64,000 nucleotides of DNA from Actinosynnema pretiosum. GTDB lineage: Bacteria > Actinomycetota > Actinomycetes > Mycobacteriales > Pseudonocardiaceae. The stretch is taken from NCBI RefSeq assembly GCF_024171695.1, contig NZ_JAMTCF010000002.1, positions 558,001 through 622,000 on the forward strand. Direction: 5' to 3'. This document shows positions 19,402 to 26,613 of this stretch, piece by piece; the stretch's first letter is position 1; each line of letters begins with the position of its first letter. Both the position numbers and the translations under genes were made by a program. The notes under the pieces are model-generated. The model was not told the DNA's origin. It saw only the letters and a list, made by a program, of their open reading frames with translations, and did no database searches.

Positions 19402-20070
19402 CTACGACCCCAGCCGGTAGCCGACGCCGCGCACCGTCTCCAGCAGCGAGGGCCTGCCGAGCTTGGTCCGCAGGGTCGCCACGTGCACGTCCAGCGTCCG
19501 GTTCGCCCCGGCCCAGGTCCGCCCCCACACCTCGGCGAGGATCCGCTCGCGGGTGCACACGGCCCCGCCCGCGGCCATGACCAGCGCCAACACCTGGAAC
19601 TCCTTCCGCGACAGGGCCACCGCCGCCCCGCCGACGACCACCTCGTGCCTGGCCAGGTCGATCCGGACGTCCCCCGACTGGAAGACCTCCGTCCCGGTCC
19701 CGCCGTGCCCCAGCGGGTCGCCCCTCCTACGCCGGACGGCGTGCACCCTGGCGACCAGTTCCCCCACGTCGTACGGCTTGACGAGGTAGTCGTCGGCGCC
19801 CGCGTGCAACCCCAGAATCCGGTCGTCGATTTCCCCGCGGGCGGAAACCACGATGATCGCGACATCGGACGCCGCCCGAATGTTTCGGCAAAGTGTCACG
19901 CCGTCGATGTCGGGGAGCCCGATGTCCAGCAGAACGACATCAATGCCGGTCAGCCGGTCGAGCGTCCCCCGCCCGGTTGATTGGCGGTCGACGGTGAAGC
20001 CACGTCTGACCAGCGCGGGGACCAGCGCCTCTGCGACGCTGTCATCGTCCTCGACCAGCAGCACCCGCAC
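19402..20070 (-). CDS. OmpR/PhoB-family response regulator
   Basis: 222 aa. Receiver domain has acidic pocket EDDD (residues 7-10), phospho-acceptor Asp49 in VVLLDIGLPD, and the conserved Lys in DDYLVKPYDVGEL. The C-terminal winged helix ends RTLDVHVATLRTKLGRPSLLETVRGVGYRLG. It is the first gene of an RR-HK operon and is transcribed away from gluABCD. The 136-bp gap between them contains two inverted repeats. Confidence 0.96.
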   Translation of the reverse strand: MRVLLVEDDDSVAEALVPALVRRGFTVDRQSTGRGTLDRLTGIDVVLLDIGLPDIDGVTLCRNIRAASDVAIIVVSARGEIDDRILGLHAGADDYLVKPYDVGELVARVHAVRRRRGDPLGHGGTGTEVFQSGDVRIDLARHEVVVGGAAVALSRKEFQVLALVMAAGGAVCTRERILAEVWGRTWAGANRTLDVHVATLRTKLGRPSLLETVRGVGYRLGS

Positions 20071-20110
20071 TACAGCCCTCCCGGAAAAGGTGTCTTCGTC
20101 CTGTGACAGA

Positions 20111-20163
20111 GTTGAGACCCTAAGTCTTGCTCAACCGTCTGGACCGGTGTGGTGATTCACACC
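20111..20163. promoter_or_regulatory. Inverted repeats in the response regulator/gluA intergenic region
   Basis: Two inverted repeats are present: GTTGAG (20111-20116) / CTCAAC (20130-20135) with 13-nt spacing, and GGTGTG (20146-20151) / CACACC (20158-20163) with a 6-nt spacer. Both lie upstream of gluA and are candidate regulator sites or leader hairpins. Confidence 0.45.
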
Positions 20164-20206
20164 TAGGTTTCCCGCCATCGCACGACAACCCCCACTGGAG
20201 GAACGG

Positions 20207-20962
20207 ATGACCGCCCCCACTCCTGCTCCGCCGATGATCCGGATGGCGGGCGTGGACAAGTTCTTCGGGCCCCTCCACGTCCTCAAGAACGTGGAGCTCG
20301 AGGTCCCGAAGGGCCAGGTCGTCGTGGTGCTCGGCCCCTCGGGCTCGGGCAAGTCCACGCTGTGCCGCACGATCAACCGGCTGGAGCCGATCAACTCCGG
20401 GACCATCGAGGTGGACGGCCAGCCGCTGCCCGCCGAGGGCAAGGACCTGGCCCGGCTGCGCGCCGACGTCGGCATGGTGTTCCAGTCGTTCAACCTGTTC
20501 GCCCACAAGAGCATCGTCGAGAACGTGATGCTCGCACCGGTGAAGGTCCGCAAGACCCCGACCGCCGAGGCGCGCAAGACCGCGATGGAGCTGCTGGAGC
20601 GGGTCGGCATCGCCACGCAGGCCGACAAGTTCCCCGCCCAGCTGTCCGGCGGGCAGCAGCAGCGCGCGGCGATCGCCCGCGCGCTGGCCATGAAGCCCAA
20701 GGTCATGCTGTTCGACGAGCCGACCTCCGCGCTGGACCCCGAGATGGTCCAGGAGGTCCTCGACGTGATGACCACCCTGGCCAAGGAGGGCATGACCATG
20801 CTCGTGGTCACCCACGAGATGGGCTTCGCCCGCAAGGCCGCCGACCGCGTCATCTTCATGGCGGACGGCGAGGTCGTGGAGGACAGTGCCCCGGAAGAGT
20901 TCTTCTCGGCGCCGAAGTCCAACCGCGCGAAGGACTTCCTTGGGAAGATCCTGACCCACTGA
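20207..20962 (+). CDS. gluA: Glutamate-type amino-acid ABC transporter, ATP-binding protein
   Basis: 251-aa ATPase of a polar amino-acid importer. Walker A is [10 protein letters not shown]-loop [11 protein letters not shown], signature [16 protein letters not shown], Walker [13 protein letters not shown], and H-loop VVTHEMGFA. The start ATG follows TGGAGGA. It is first in a four-gene operon gluA-B-C-D with standard order for actinobacterial glutamate uptake; substrate is inferred from order and similarity. Confidence 0.95.
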   Translation: MTAPTPAPPMIRMAGVDKFFGPLHVLKNVELEVPKGQVVVVLGPSGSGKSTLCRTINRLEPINSGTIEVDGQPLPAEGKDLARLRADVGMVFQSFNLFAHKSIVENVMLAPVKVRKTPTAEARKTAMELLERVGIATQADKFPAQLSGGQQQRAAIARALAMKPKVMLFDEPTSALDPEMVQEVLDVMTTLAKEGMTMLVVTHEMGFARKAADRVIFMADGEVVEDSAPEEFFSAPKSNRAKDFLGKILTH

Positions 20963-21027
20963 AGTCCCGTGAACGCGGCGCTCGCCCCTGGCGCCGCTCC
21001 ACCAAGCAAAAGAGCAGGAGAACGACG

Positions 21028-21915
21028 ATGAGGGTTCGCTCCCTTGCGGCGCTGTTGCTGGCCGGCGGCCTCGCCCTGACCGGTTGCGGCAAGGAGGGTT
21101 CGCCGACCGACACCGGCGCCGCCCCCTCCCAGGCCGCCGAGGCCGACGTGAAGGTCGACGGCTCCGCGACCTTCGAGAAGATGAAGAGCCGCGGCAAGGT
21201 CGTCATCGGCGTCAAGGAGGACCAGCCGGGCCTGGGCTTCAAGGACGCCACGACCAACAAGTACAGCGGTTTCGACGTCGACATCGCGCGCCTGGTCGCC
21301 GCGAAGCTGGGCTTCGACGAGACCAAGATCGAGTACAAGGCGATCGCGTCCGCAGGCCGCGAGCAGGCGCTGATCAACGGCGACGTGGACTACTACGTCG
21401 GCACCTACACGATCAACGACGGCCGCAAGGAGAAGATCGCCTTCGCGGGGCCGTACTTCGTCGCCGGGCAGGACCTGCTCGTCCGCAAGGACGACGCCAG
21501 CATCACCGGCAAGGACACCCTCATGGGCAAGAAGGTCTGCTCCGTGACCGGCTCCACGCCGATCAAGCGGATCAAGGACGAGAAGCTCACCGAGGACGCC
21601 AACATCACGGAGTTCCAGAACTACTCCCAGTGCGTCTCGAAGCTGGCTGAGGGCGCCGTCGACGCCGTCACCACGGACGACGCGATCCTCAAGGGCTACG
21701 CCGCCCAGGAGCCCGACAAGTTCAAGGTCGTCGGCGCGCCGTTCTCCAAGGAGCCCTACGGCATCGGCCTCAACAAGGAGGACAAGCCGCTGCGCGACAA
21801 GGTGAACGACATCCTGCAGGCCGCCATGGACGACGGCACCTGGAAGAGCATCTACGACGCCACGCTGGGCAAGTCGGGCTCCCCGGCCGAGGCGCCCGCC
21901 ATCGACCGCTACTGA
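21028..21915 (+). CDS. gluB: Glutamate-binding lipoprotein of the ABC transporter
   Basis: 295 aa. Signal peptide and lipobox MRVRSLAALLLAGGLALTGC anchor it to the outer membrane face. The periplasmic-binding fold (SBP_bac_3) shows VVIGVKEDQPGLGF, GFDVDIARLVAAKLGF, DYYVGTYTINDGRKEKIAFAGPY and VDAVTTDDAILKGYA. ATG 21028 is preceded by GCAGGAGAA. A perfect hairpin separates it from gluC and probably keeps the binding protein in excess. A paralogue is encoded at 46.75 kb. Confidence 0.95.
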   Translation: MRVRSLAALLLAGGLALTGCGKEGSPTDTGAAPSQAAEADVKVDGSATFEKMKSRGKVVIGVKEDQPGLGFKDATTNKYSGFDVDIARLVAAKLGFDETKIEYKAIASAGREQALINGDVDYYVGTYTINDGRKEKIAFAGPYFVAGQDLLVRKDDASITGKDTLMGKKVCSVTGSTPIKRIKDEKLTEDANITEFQNYSQCVSKLAEGAVDAVTTDDAILKGYAAQEPDKFKVVGAPFSKEPYGIGLNKEDKPLRDKVNDILQAAMDDGTWKSIYDATLGKSGSPAEAPAIDRY

Positions 21916-21925
21916 GCGGAGCTTC

Positions 21926-21968
21926 AGTGGCCGGTGACCCGCGCGAGCGGGGTGGGTCACCGGCCACT
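21926..21968 (+). terminator. Intercistronic hairpin between gluB and gluC
   Basis: Perfect 15-bp stem AGTGGCCGGTGACCC (21926-21940) with its complement at 21954-21968 and a 13-nt loop. There is no T run, so it is more likely a partial terminator or RNA-stabilising hairpin than a full stop; the downstream permeases still need readthrough. Confidence 0.75.
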
Positions 21969-21997
21969 CCCATGACCTCTCCCGGCGAGGAAAGACG

Positions 21998-22645
21998 ATG
22001 AGCGTCCTAACCAACTACTCCGACCTCTTCCTGAAGGCTTTCGGCACCACCATCCAGCTCTTCCTGTTCTCAGCGGTCGGGTCGTTGGTGCTGGGGACGA
22101 TCCTGGCGATGCTGCGGGTCAGCCCGGTACCGGTGCTGCGCGCGGCGGGCGCCACCTACGTCACGGTCCTGCGCAACACACCGCTGACCCTGGTGTTCTT
22201 CTTCTTCGCGTTCGCCTACCCGCTGTTGAAGATCCTGGAGCTCGACCCCTTCAAGGGCGCGGTCGTGTCGTTGACCGTCTACACCTCGGCGTTCATCTGC
22301 GAGGTCATCCGGTCCGGCATCAACACCGTCCCGGTCGGCCAGGCGGAGGCCTCCCGCGCGCTGGGCCTGTCCTTCGGGCAGATGCTCGGCAGCGTGGTGC
22401 TCCCGCAGGCCCTGCGGACCGTGGTCCCGCCGCTGGCGAGCACCATGATCGCACTGCTGAAGAACACCACCATCGCGGCCGGCTTCTCGGTCGGCGACGC
22501 CGGGGCGATCATGTACACGTTCTCCGAGGACGGCGTGAACATGCTGGTCGGCCTGGGTTGGGTGGCCTTCATCTTCATCCTGCTGGTACTGCCGCTGACC
22601 GCCGTTCAGCGCGGCCTGGAGAGGCGCTGGAGCGTGGCCCGATGA
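21998..22645 (+). CDS. gluC: Glutamate-type ABC transporter permease
   Basis: 215-aa HisM-type permease with about five membrane helices. The cytoplasmic EAA loop reads GQAEASRALGLSFGQMLGSVVLPQAL. It begins MSVLTNYSDLFLKAFGTTIQ after GGCGAGGAAAG. Its stop overlaps the gluD start (ATGA). Confidence 0.95.
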   Translation: MSVLTNYSDLFLKAFGTTIQLFLFSAVGSLVLGTILAMLRVSPVPVLRAAGATYVTVLRNTPLTLVFFFFAFAYPLLKILELDPFKGAVVSLTVYTSAFICEVIRSGINTVPVGQAEASRALGLSFGQMLGSVVLPQALRTVVPPLASTMIALLKNTTIAAGFSVGDAGAIMYTFSEDGVNMLVGLGWVAFIFILLVLPLTAVQRGLERRWSVAR

Positions 22646-23514
22646 GTTCTGTGCTGTTCGACGTCCCCGGCCCGAAGGCCAAGGTCCGGCACGCCGTCAT
22701 GGCCGTGGTCGGTGTCGCGGCGGTGCTCGGCATCGTCGGCTTCATCGGCTACCGCTTCTACGACAGCGGCCAGTTCGAGCCGCGCATGTGGGAGTGGATG
22801 CAGTACGAGACCGTCCAGCTGGAGCTGATCAGCAGGCTCGGCAACACGCTCTCGGCGTTCGCCGTCGCCTCGGTGGCCGCCCTCGTGCTGGGCGCGGTGC
22901 TCGCCGCGGGCAGGCTCTCGGACCACGCCTTCTGGCGGATCCCGGCAGGCTTCCTCGTCGAGGTCTTCCGCGCGATCCCGCTGCTCATCATGATCTTCAT
23001 CTTCTACTTCGGCCTGCCGACGATCGACATCAAGATGTCGCAGTTCACGGCCGTCGTGCTCGGTCTGACCCTGTACAACGGGTCGGTGCTCGCCGAGGTG
23101 TTCCGCGCCGGTGTCGCCTCGCTGCCGCGCGGGCAGGCCGAGGCCGCCTACGCGCTCGGCATGCGCAAGACCCAGGTGATGATGCAGGTCCTGCTGCCGC
23201 AGGCGCTGCGCGCGATGCTCCCGGCGATCATCAGCCAGCTGGTGGTGCTGCTCAAGGACACCGCGCTGGGCTTCATCATCAACTACAAGGAGCTCCTGGA
23301 CTACACCAAGTACCTGGGCACGCAGGGCCAGTTCGGCCGTCCGCTGGTCCCGATGACGATCGTCACCGGCGCCATCTACGTCGCGCTGTGCCTGCTGCTG
23401 ACCTGGTTCGCGGTGTGGCTGGAGAAGCGCAACCGGCGCAGCAAGAAGAACGTCGTCAAGGAGACCGAGGCCGAGCTGGAGCAGAAGGCCCACGCGGCCA
23501 GCGCCGCAGGCTGA
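22642..23514 (+). CDS. gluD: Glutamate-type ABC transporter permease
   Basis: 290 aa, translationally coupled to gluC. A longer N-terminus with an extra membrane helix (MAVVVGVAAVLGIVGFIGY region) precedes the permease core; the EAA loop is GQAEAAYALGMRKTQVMMQVLLPQAL. The C-terminal 35 residues are highly charged. A terminator follows 23 bp after the stop. Confidence 0.94.
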   Translation: MSSVLFDVPGPKAKVRHAVMAVVGVAAVLGIVGFIGYRFYDSGQFEPRMWEWMQYETVQLELISRLGNTLSAFAVASVAALVLGAVLAAGRLSDHAFWRIPAGFLVEVFRAIPLLIMIFIFYFGLPTIDIKMSQFTAVVLGLTLYNGSVLAEVFRAGVASLPRGQAEAAYALGMRKTQVMMQVLLPQALRAMLPAIISQLVVLLKDTALGFIINYKELLDYTKYLGTQGQFGRPLVPMTIVTGAIYVALCLLLTWFAVWLEKRNRRSKKNVVKETEAELEQKAHAASAAG

Positions 23515-23537
23515 TCCTCGCGCTCGCTTTCCGTGCT

Positions 23538-23567
23538 GAAGGGCCCGACCGGGTGGTCGGGCCCTTC
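23538..23567 (+). terminator. Terminator of the gluABCD operon
   Basis: Perfect 13-bp stem GAAGGGCCCGACC (23538-23550), loop GGGT, complement at 23555-23567. Confidence 0.85.
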
Positions 23568-23613
23568 ACTCGTTCAGGCGTTATCCGGGCCACTCGTGGG
23601 TAGTCTCGGTGGC

Positions 23614-24426
23614 ATGGTCGAGGAGTCCTCCAGCGCGGTCCAGCGGGCCCAGCAGGGTGCCGTCGAGCAGCTCCTGCGGTTGGGCATCGACGGCTTCGGG
23701 CCGTTCAAGAGCGCGCAGCAGACCGCCGACGAGGCGCTCGCCGCCGGGCTGACCCGCGAGCGCGCGATCCGGCGGATCATCCGGCAGCACGTGGCCGCCG
23801 CGGGCGCCCAGGGGTTCGTGACCAACCTCGGCGGGCTGCTCACCCTCCCGGTGGCGCTGCCCGCGAACCTCACCGCCTCCTACCTGGTCCAGGCGCACAT
23901 GATCGCGTCCATCGCGGCGGTGCACGGGCACGACCTGGAGAGCCAGGAGGTGCAGACCGCCGTGCTGGTGTGCATGGTCGGCAACGCGGGCACCGAGGTG
24001 CTCAAGAAGGCGGGCATCAAGGCCGGGACCAAGCTGACCGTGAACCTGATCGAGCGAATCCCGGCGAAGGTCATCGTCGAGATCAACAAGCGCATCGGGT
24101 TCACCCTGCTGGCCAAGTACGGCACCTCGCGGGCGACCCTGGTGCTGGCCAAGGGCGTGCCGCTGGTGGGCGGGGTGATCGGCGGCGGGGTCGACGCGGT
24201 GGCCACCAGGGCGCTCGGGGCGTTCGCGCAGCGGTTCTTCGGCGGGAAGGACGGGCAGCCCGAGGTCGAGGACGGCGAGGTGCTGGACGAGCGGCTGGAG
24301 GGGCGTGTGGTCGATGGCCGCGTCCTGGGGTCCGCCCCGGCCCCCGAGCTCGCCGACGAGGACGCGTCGGGCGCGGCGCGGGTGATCCGGCTGCCCCCGC
24401 GCGGCGAGCGCCGCGAGGACCGCTGA
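23614..24426 (+). CDS. EcsC-family protein
   Basis: 270 aa. The body matches EcsC proteins: VTNLGGLLTLPVALPANLTASYLVQAHMIASIAAVHGHD, the glycine-rich GVPLVGGVIGGGVDAVATRALG and the FAQRFF segment. These hydrophobic stretches suggest membrane association. The acidic C-terminal 60 residues are disordered. Biochemical role is unknown in this family. It is the last normal gene before the pentapeptide cassette array. Confidence 0.82.
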   Translation: MVEESSSAVQRAQQGAVEQLLRLGIDGFGPFKSAQQTADEALAAGLTRERAIRRIIRQHVAAAGAQGFVTNLGGLLTLPVALPANLTASYLVQAHMIASIAAVHGHDLESQEVQTAVLVCMVGNAGTEVLKKAGIKAGTKLTVNLIERIPAKVIVEINKRIGFTLLAKYGTSRATLVLAKGVPLVGGVIGGGVDAVATRALGAFAQRFFGGKDGQPEVEDGEVLDERLEGRVVDGRVLGSAPAPELADEDASGAARVIRLPPRGERREDR

Positions 24427-24428
24427 GG

Positions 24429-24504
24429 CGGCGTTCCCCCAGGTCGGAAAATCGGTTGGCGGGGGTCGGCGGGGCCCACTACCGTTCCCGCCATGAGCAT
24501 CTGA
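24429..24504 (+). other. First, diverged cassette unit with 3-codon frame (MSI)
   Basis: The segment GGCGTTCCCCCAGGTCGG at 24430-24447 closely matches the spacer at 24960-24976 of the later units. It is followed by ATG AGC ATC TGA (24493-24504). No good ribosome-binding site is seen, so translation is doubtful; listed as a likely decayed or divergent array member. Confidence 0.35.
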
Positions 24505-24643
24505 GTTCCCCGCCCGAGGACGTCTTCCTCGCACGCGCTTGATCCAGCGCGCTCTTCCGGATGCCCCCGTGCGGGCACGCGCCGCAGACCGTCCAGCGGT
24601 CCGCGTTTTCCGTTGCGCCTCGACGTCGAGGAGGATCACCCCC

Positions 24644-24838
24644 GTGACCCAGCCCCAGCACGACCAGGTGGAGCCCGCAGAGCAGGCGCTCCCCACCGAG
24701 GACCTGCCCCAGGTCGTCCCCAACCGCAGGGAGCGCCGAGGCGGCAAGCAGCCGCGCGCGGGCGCCGTCCCCGGCCAGGGCAGGCCGAACCAGGCGGACT
24801 TCGTCGGCAAGCGGCTGTTCCGCCGCTCCGGCGGCTGA
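24644..24838 (+). CDS. Small basic protein of unknown function (64 aa)
   Basis: GTG at 24644 has a strong GAGGAGGA at 24629-24636. The predicted product begins VTQPQHDQVEPAEQALPTED and is acidic in the first third, then very basic (RRERRGGKQPR), ending KRLFRRSGG. There is no signal peptide or membrane helix. The short Arg-rich FRRSGG ending reminds me of small uncharacterised actinobacterial proteins, but I cannot assign a family. It sits inside the pentapeptide array, on the same strand and with the same ribosome-binding-site style. Confidence 0.65.
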   Translation: MTQPQHDQVEPAEQALPTEDLPQVVPNRRERRGGKQPRAGAVPGQGRPNQADFVGKRLFRRSGG

Positions 24839-24851
24839 CCGCACCAGGACC

Positions 24852-24925
24852 AACCGGGCCCGTCCCGGTTCGGAAGTGAAGTTCCACCCCCTTGGAGGGC
24901 AGCAGAGATGAAGAACTCCCGCTAA
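24852..24925 (+). CDS. Pentapeptide cassette A: hairpin, RBS, ORF MKNSR
   Basis: The 18-nt frame ATG AAG AAC TCC CGC TAA lies at 24908-24925. GGAGGG at 24894-24899 is 8 nt upstream. A perfect 7-bp hairpin AACCGGG/CCCGGTT (24852-24870) precedes it. Predicted peptide MKNSR, Arg before the stop as in all members. Function unknown. Confidence 0.5.
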
Positions 24926-24970
24926 CACCCCATGACGCGCCGAGGTCCGAGGTGGACCCGGCGTTCCCCA

Positions 24971-25031
24971 GGTCCGGTTGGTGTCGGACCGCACGCCTCG
25001 GAGGGCTGTCGTCATGAAGGACCAGCGCTAG
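24971..25031 (+). CDS. Pentapeptide cassette B: hairpin, RBS, ORF MKDQR (copy 1)
   Basis: The frame ATG AAG GAC CAG CGC TAG lies at 25014-25031 with GGAGGG at 25000-25005, 8 nt before the start. The upstream hairpin is GGTCCG/CGGACC (24971-24990). The 38-nt stretch from GGGCTGTCG through the ORF is repeated exactly 105 bp downstream. Confidence 0.5.
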
Positions 25032-25073
25032 GACCCAGCACATCGGAGCCCGTCGTGGGCCCGGTGTTCCCGA

Positions 25074-25136
25074 GGTCCGGCCGGAGCGGCCAGGACCCCG
25101 TCGTGGAGGGCTGTCGTCATGAAGGACCAGCGCTAG
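25074..25136 (+). CDS. Pentapeptide cassette C: hairpin, RBS, ORF MKDQR (copy 2)
   Basis: Second copy of the MKDQR frame (25119-25136), again with GGAGGG 8 nt upstream. Its hairpin (25074-25097) has 10 bp, GGTCCGGCCG with GAG loop and a single bulged A. The hairpin sequence differs from cassette B, while the RBS-ORF block is identical. Confidence 0.5.
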   Translation, partial: GPAGAARTPSWRAVVMKDQR

Positions 25137-25179
25137 GACCCAGCACGCCGGAGCCCGTCGTGGGCCCGGCGTCCGAACG

Positions 25180-25239
25180 GGCCGGCCGACCGCCGGACCG
25201 GTATCGAGGAGGACCGTCGACATGGACCACAAGCGGTAG
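25180..25239 (+). CDS. Pentapeptide cassette D: hairpin, RBS, ORF MDHKR
   Basis: The frame ATG GAC CAC AAG CGG TAG lies at 25222-25239 with AGGAGGA ending 8 nt upstream. The hairpin GGCCGGC/GCCGGaCC (25180-25199) has a bulged A like that of cassette C. It is the last unit before the convergent CGNR gene. Confidence 0.5.
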   Translation, partial: GRPTAGPVSRRTVDMDHKR

Positions 25240-25293
25240 CTGTGAAGTGAGGACCGGGGCTCGTCGCAGGCAGCGGCGGGCCCCGGACCCGTC

Positions 25294-25827
25294 TCAGGCG
25301 CGCTTGCGCCGGTGGTGCCTGCTCACCCTGGCCCGGTTCCCGCACGAGGGCAGGCACCAGACCTGCTGCGGGTGCGAGCGCACGAAGTAGCGCACGCACC
25401 GGGGCGCCGGGCAGGCCCGCAGCTCGGCCGCCTCGCGCCCGGCCAGCAGCTCGATGGCGCCCGTGGCCAGGTCGGCGAGCAGCCGGTCCCGCGCGCCCGC
25501 GCCGGACAGGTGCACCAGCCTCGGCCCGTCCGCCCACTCCAGCCGGGCCACCCTCGGCGCCAGCGCGGCGGTCCGGTTGACCACGTCGAGCGCCCGCTCC
25601 CACGGCACCGCGAGCGGCGCGTCCAATCGCTCCCCGGCGCCCGTGACGCGCGCGAGCAGCGCCCGCACCGCCGCTCGCAGCTCCAGCGCGCGCAGCCGCA
25701 GCTCCTCGTCGTCCCGCTGCCCCGGCCAGGCCCGCTGCCCCAGCCAGGCCGCGAACCCCTCGGGCGTGCCCAGCTCGTCGACCAGGCCACCCCGGCCGTC
25801 GCCGTGCAGGGTGCCCACGAAGTCCAT
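25294..25827 (-). CDS. CGNR zinc-finger/ABATE-domain regulator
   Basis: About 177 aa. The N-terminal ABATE domain begins MDFVGTLHGDGRGGLVDELG; the C-terminal CGNR zinc finger has CPAPRCVRYFV...QVWCLPSCGNRARVSRHH, with four Cys and the family-naming CGNR. It is thought to be a transcription factor. ATG 25827 is chosen; GTG 25836 or TTG 25845 are possible. It is divergent from the mycothiol-dependent enzyme, with a 12-bp palindrome between them, and converges on the pentapeptide array. Confidence 0.85.
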   Translation of the reverse strand: MDFVGTLHGDGRGGLVDELGTPEGFAAWLGQRAWPGQRDDEELRLRALELRAAVRALLARVTGAGERLDAPLAVPWERALDVVNRTAALAPRVARLEWADGPRLVHLSGAGARDRLLADLATGAIELLAGREAAELRACPAPRCVRYFVRSHPQQVWCLPSCGNRARVSRHHRRKRA

Positions 25828-25855
25828 GACCCTCACCCGGACCAAGCTAATGGAC

Positions 25856-25867
25856 TTGACCGGTCAA
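25856..25867. promoter_or_regulatory. Palindrome TTGACCGGTCAA between CGNR regulator and mycothiol enzyme
   Basis: Perfect 12-bp palindrome in the 94-bp divergent gap. It sits about 30 bp from the regulator start and is a plausible operator for the CGNR protein. Confidence 0.6.
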
Positions 25868-25921
25868 CCCCGCTAGTTTCGAGGGGTCCTGTTCCGGCCG
25901 ACCGATCCACCGGGGGTCGCT

Positions 25922-26581
25922 GTGCAGATCATCGAGCGGGTGCTTGAGGGGTACGCCAGGCTCGCCGACGCGCTCCACGAGCTGCCCGACGAGCAGCTGG
26001 GCCTGCCCACCGACCTGCCCGGCTGGTCGCGCGGGCACGTGCTGGCCCACGTCGAGGGTGTCACCTCCGCGGTGGCGCGGCAGGCCGAGCTGGAGGGCAC
26101 GCCGACCGAGATGTACGAGGGCGGCAGGCCCGCGCGCGACGAGGCGATCGAGCGGGGGGCCGCCAGGACGGCGGCCGAGCACCGCCAGGCCATCGCGAGC
26201 GCCGTCGCCCGCCTCGGCACGGCCTGGTCCGGCGTGTCGGACTGGTCGGCCCGCGTGGTCTACCGGGACGGCACCCTCCTGGACACCGCGCAGGCGCTGT
26301 GGCGCGAGGTGGAGATCCACCACCGCGACCTCCTGCTCGGCCCGGTCCCGTGGTCGCAGGACTTCCGCGACCACGCGGTCGCCTTCCTGACCCCGCGCGT
26401 GCCGGACGGCGTCAAGCTCGTCCTGACCCCCGCCGACGCCCCCGGCTGGGTGCTCGGCGCGGGGGAGCGGGTGGAGCTGGCGGGCGCGGCGGACGACCTG
26501 GTCGCCTGGCTGGCCGGGCGCACCCCGGCGGGTGAGCTGACCACGACCGGCGAGCTGCCCGAGCTCAAGCCCTGGCCCTGA
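25922..26581 (+). CDS. Maleylpyruvate isomerase family mycothiol-dependent enzyme
   Basis: 219 aa, DinB-like four-helix fold. The N-terminal metal/mycothiol motif is LPGWSRGHVLAHVEGV, followed by ALWREVEIHHRDLLLG, which supply the His and Glu/His ligands. The C-terminal SCP2-like part ends LVAWLAGRTPAGELTTTGELPELKPWP. It probably catalyses a mycothiol-dependent isomerisation or conjugation; substrate unknown. GTG start at 25922. Confidence 0.88.
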   Translation: MQIIERVLEGYARLADALHELPDEQLGLPTDLPGWSRGHVLAHVEGVTSAVARQAELEGTPTEMYEGGRPARDEAIERGAARTAAEHRQAIASAVARLGTAWSGVSDWSARVVYRDGTLLDTAQALWREVEIHHRDLLLGPVPWSQDFRDHAVAFLTPRVPDGVKLVLTPADAPGWVLGAGERVELAGAADDLVAWLAGRTPAGELTTTGELPELKPWP

Positions 26582-26613
26582 CCGGCGGCCCCCGGCCGGG
26601 TAGCTTCGGTCCC

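Larger units (their letters stand above)
24960..25171 (+). repeat. Tandem 105-bp repeats carrying the pentapeptide frames
   Basis: Units of about 105 bp; the ORF starts at 25014 and 25119 are exactly 105 bp apart. The block after each ORF (GGACCCAGCAC...GGAGCCCGTCGTGGGCCCGG) is nearly identical in units B and C, while the hairpin arms have drifted. Confidence 0.8.

Noticed and set aside
24427..25240. Biarylitide-type RiPP cluster
   Set aside because: The pentapeptides have no Tyr, Trp or Phe and no P450 or other modification enzyme is adjacent, so the known class does not fit.
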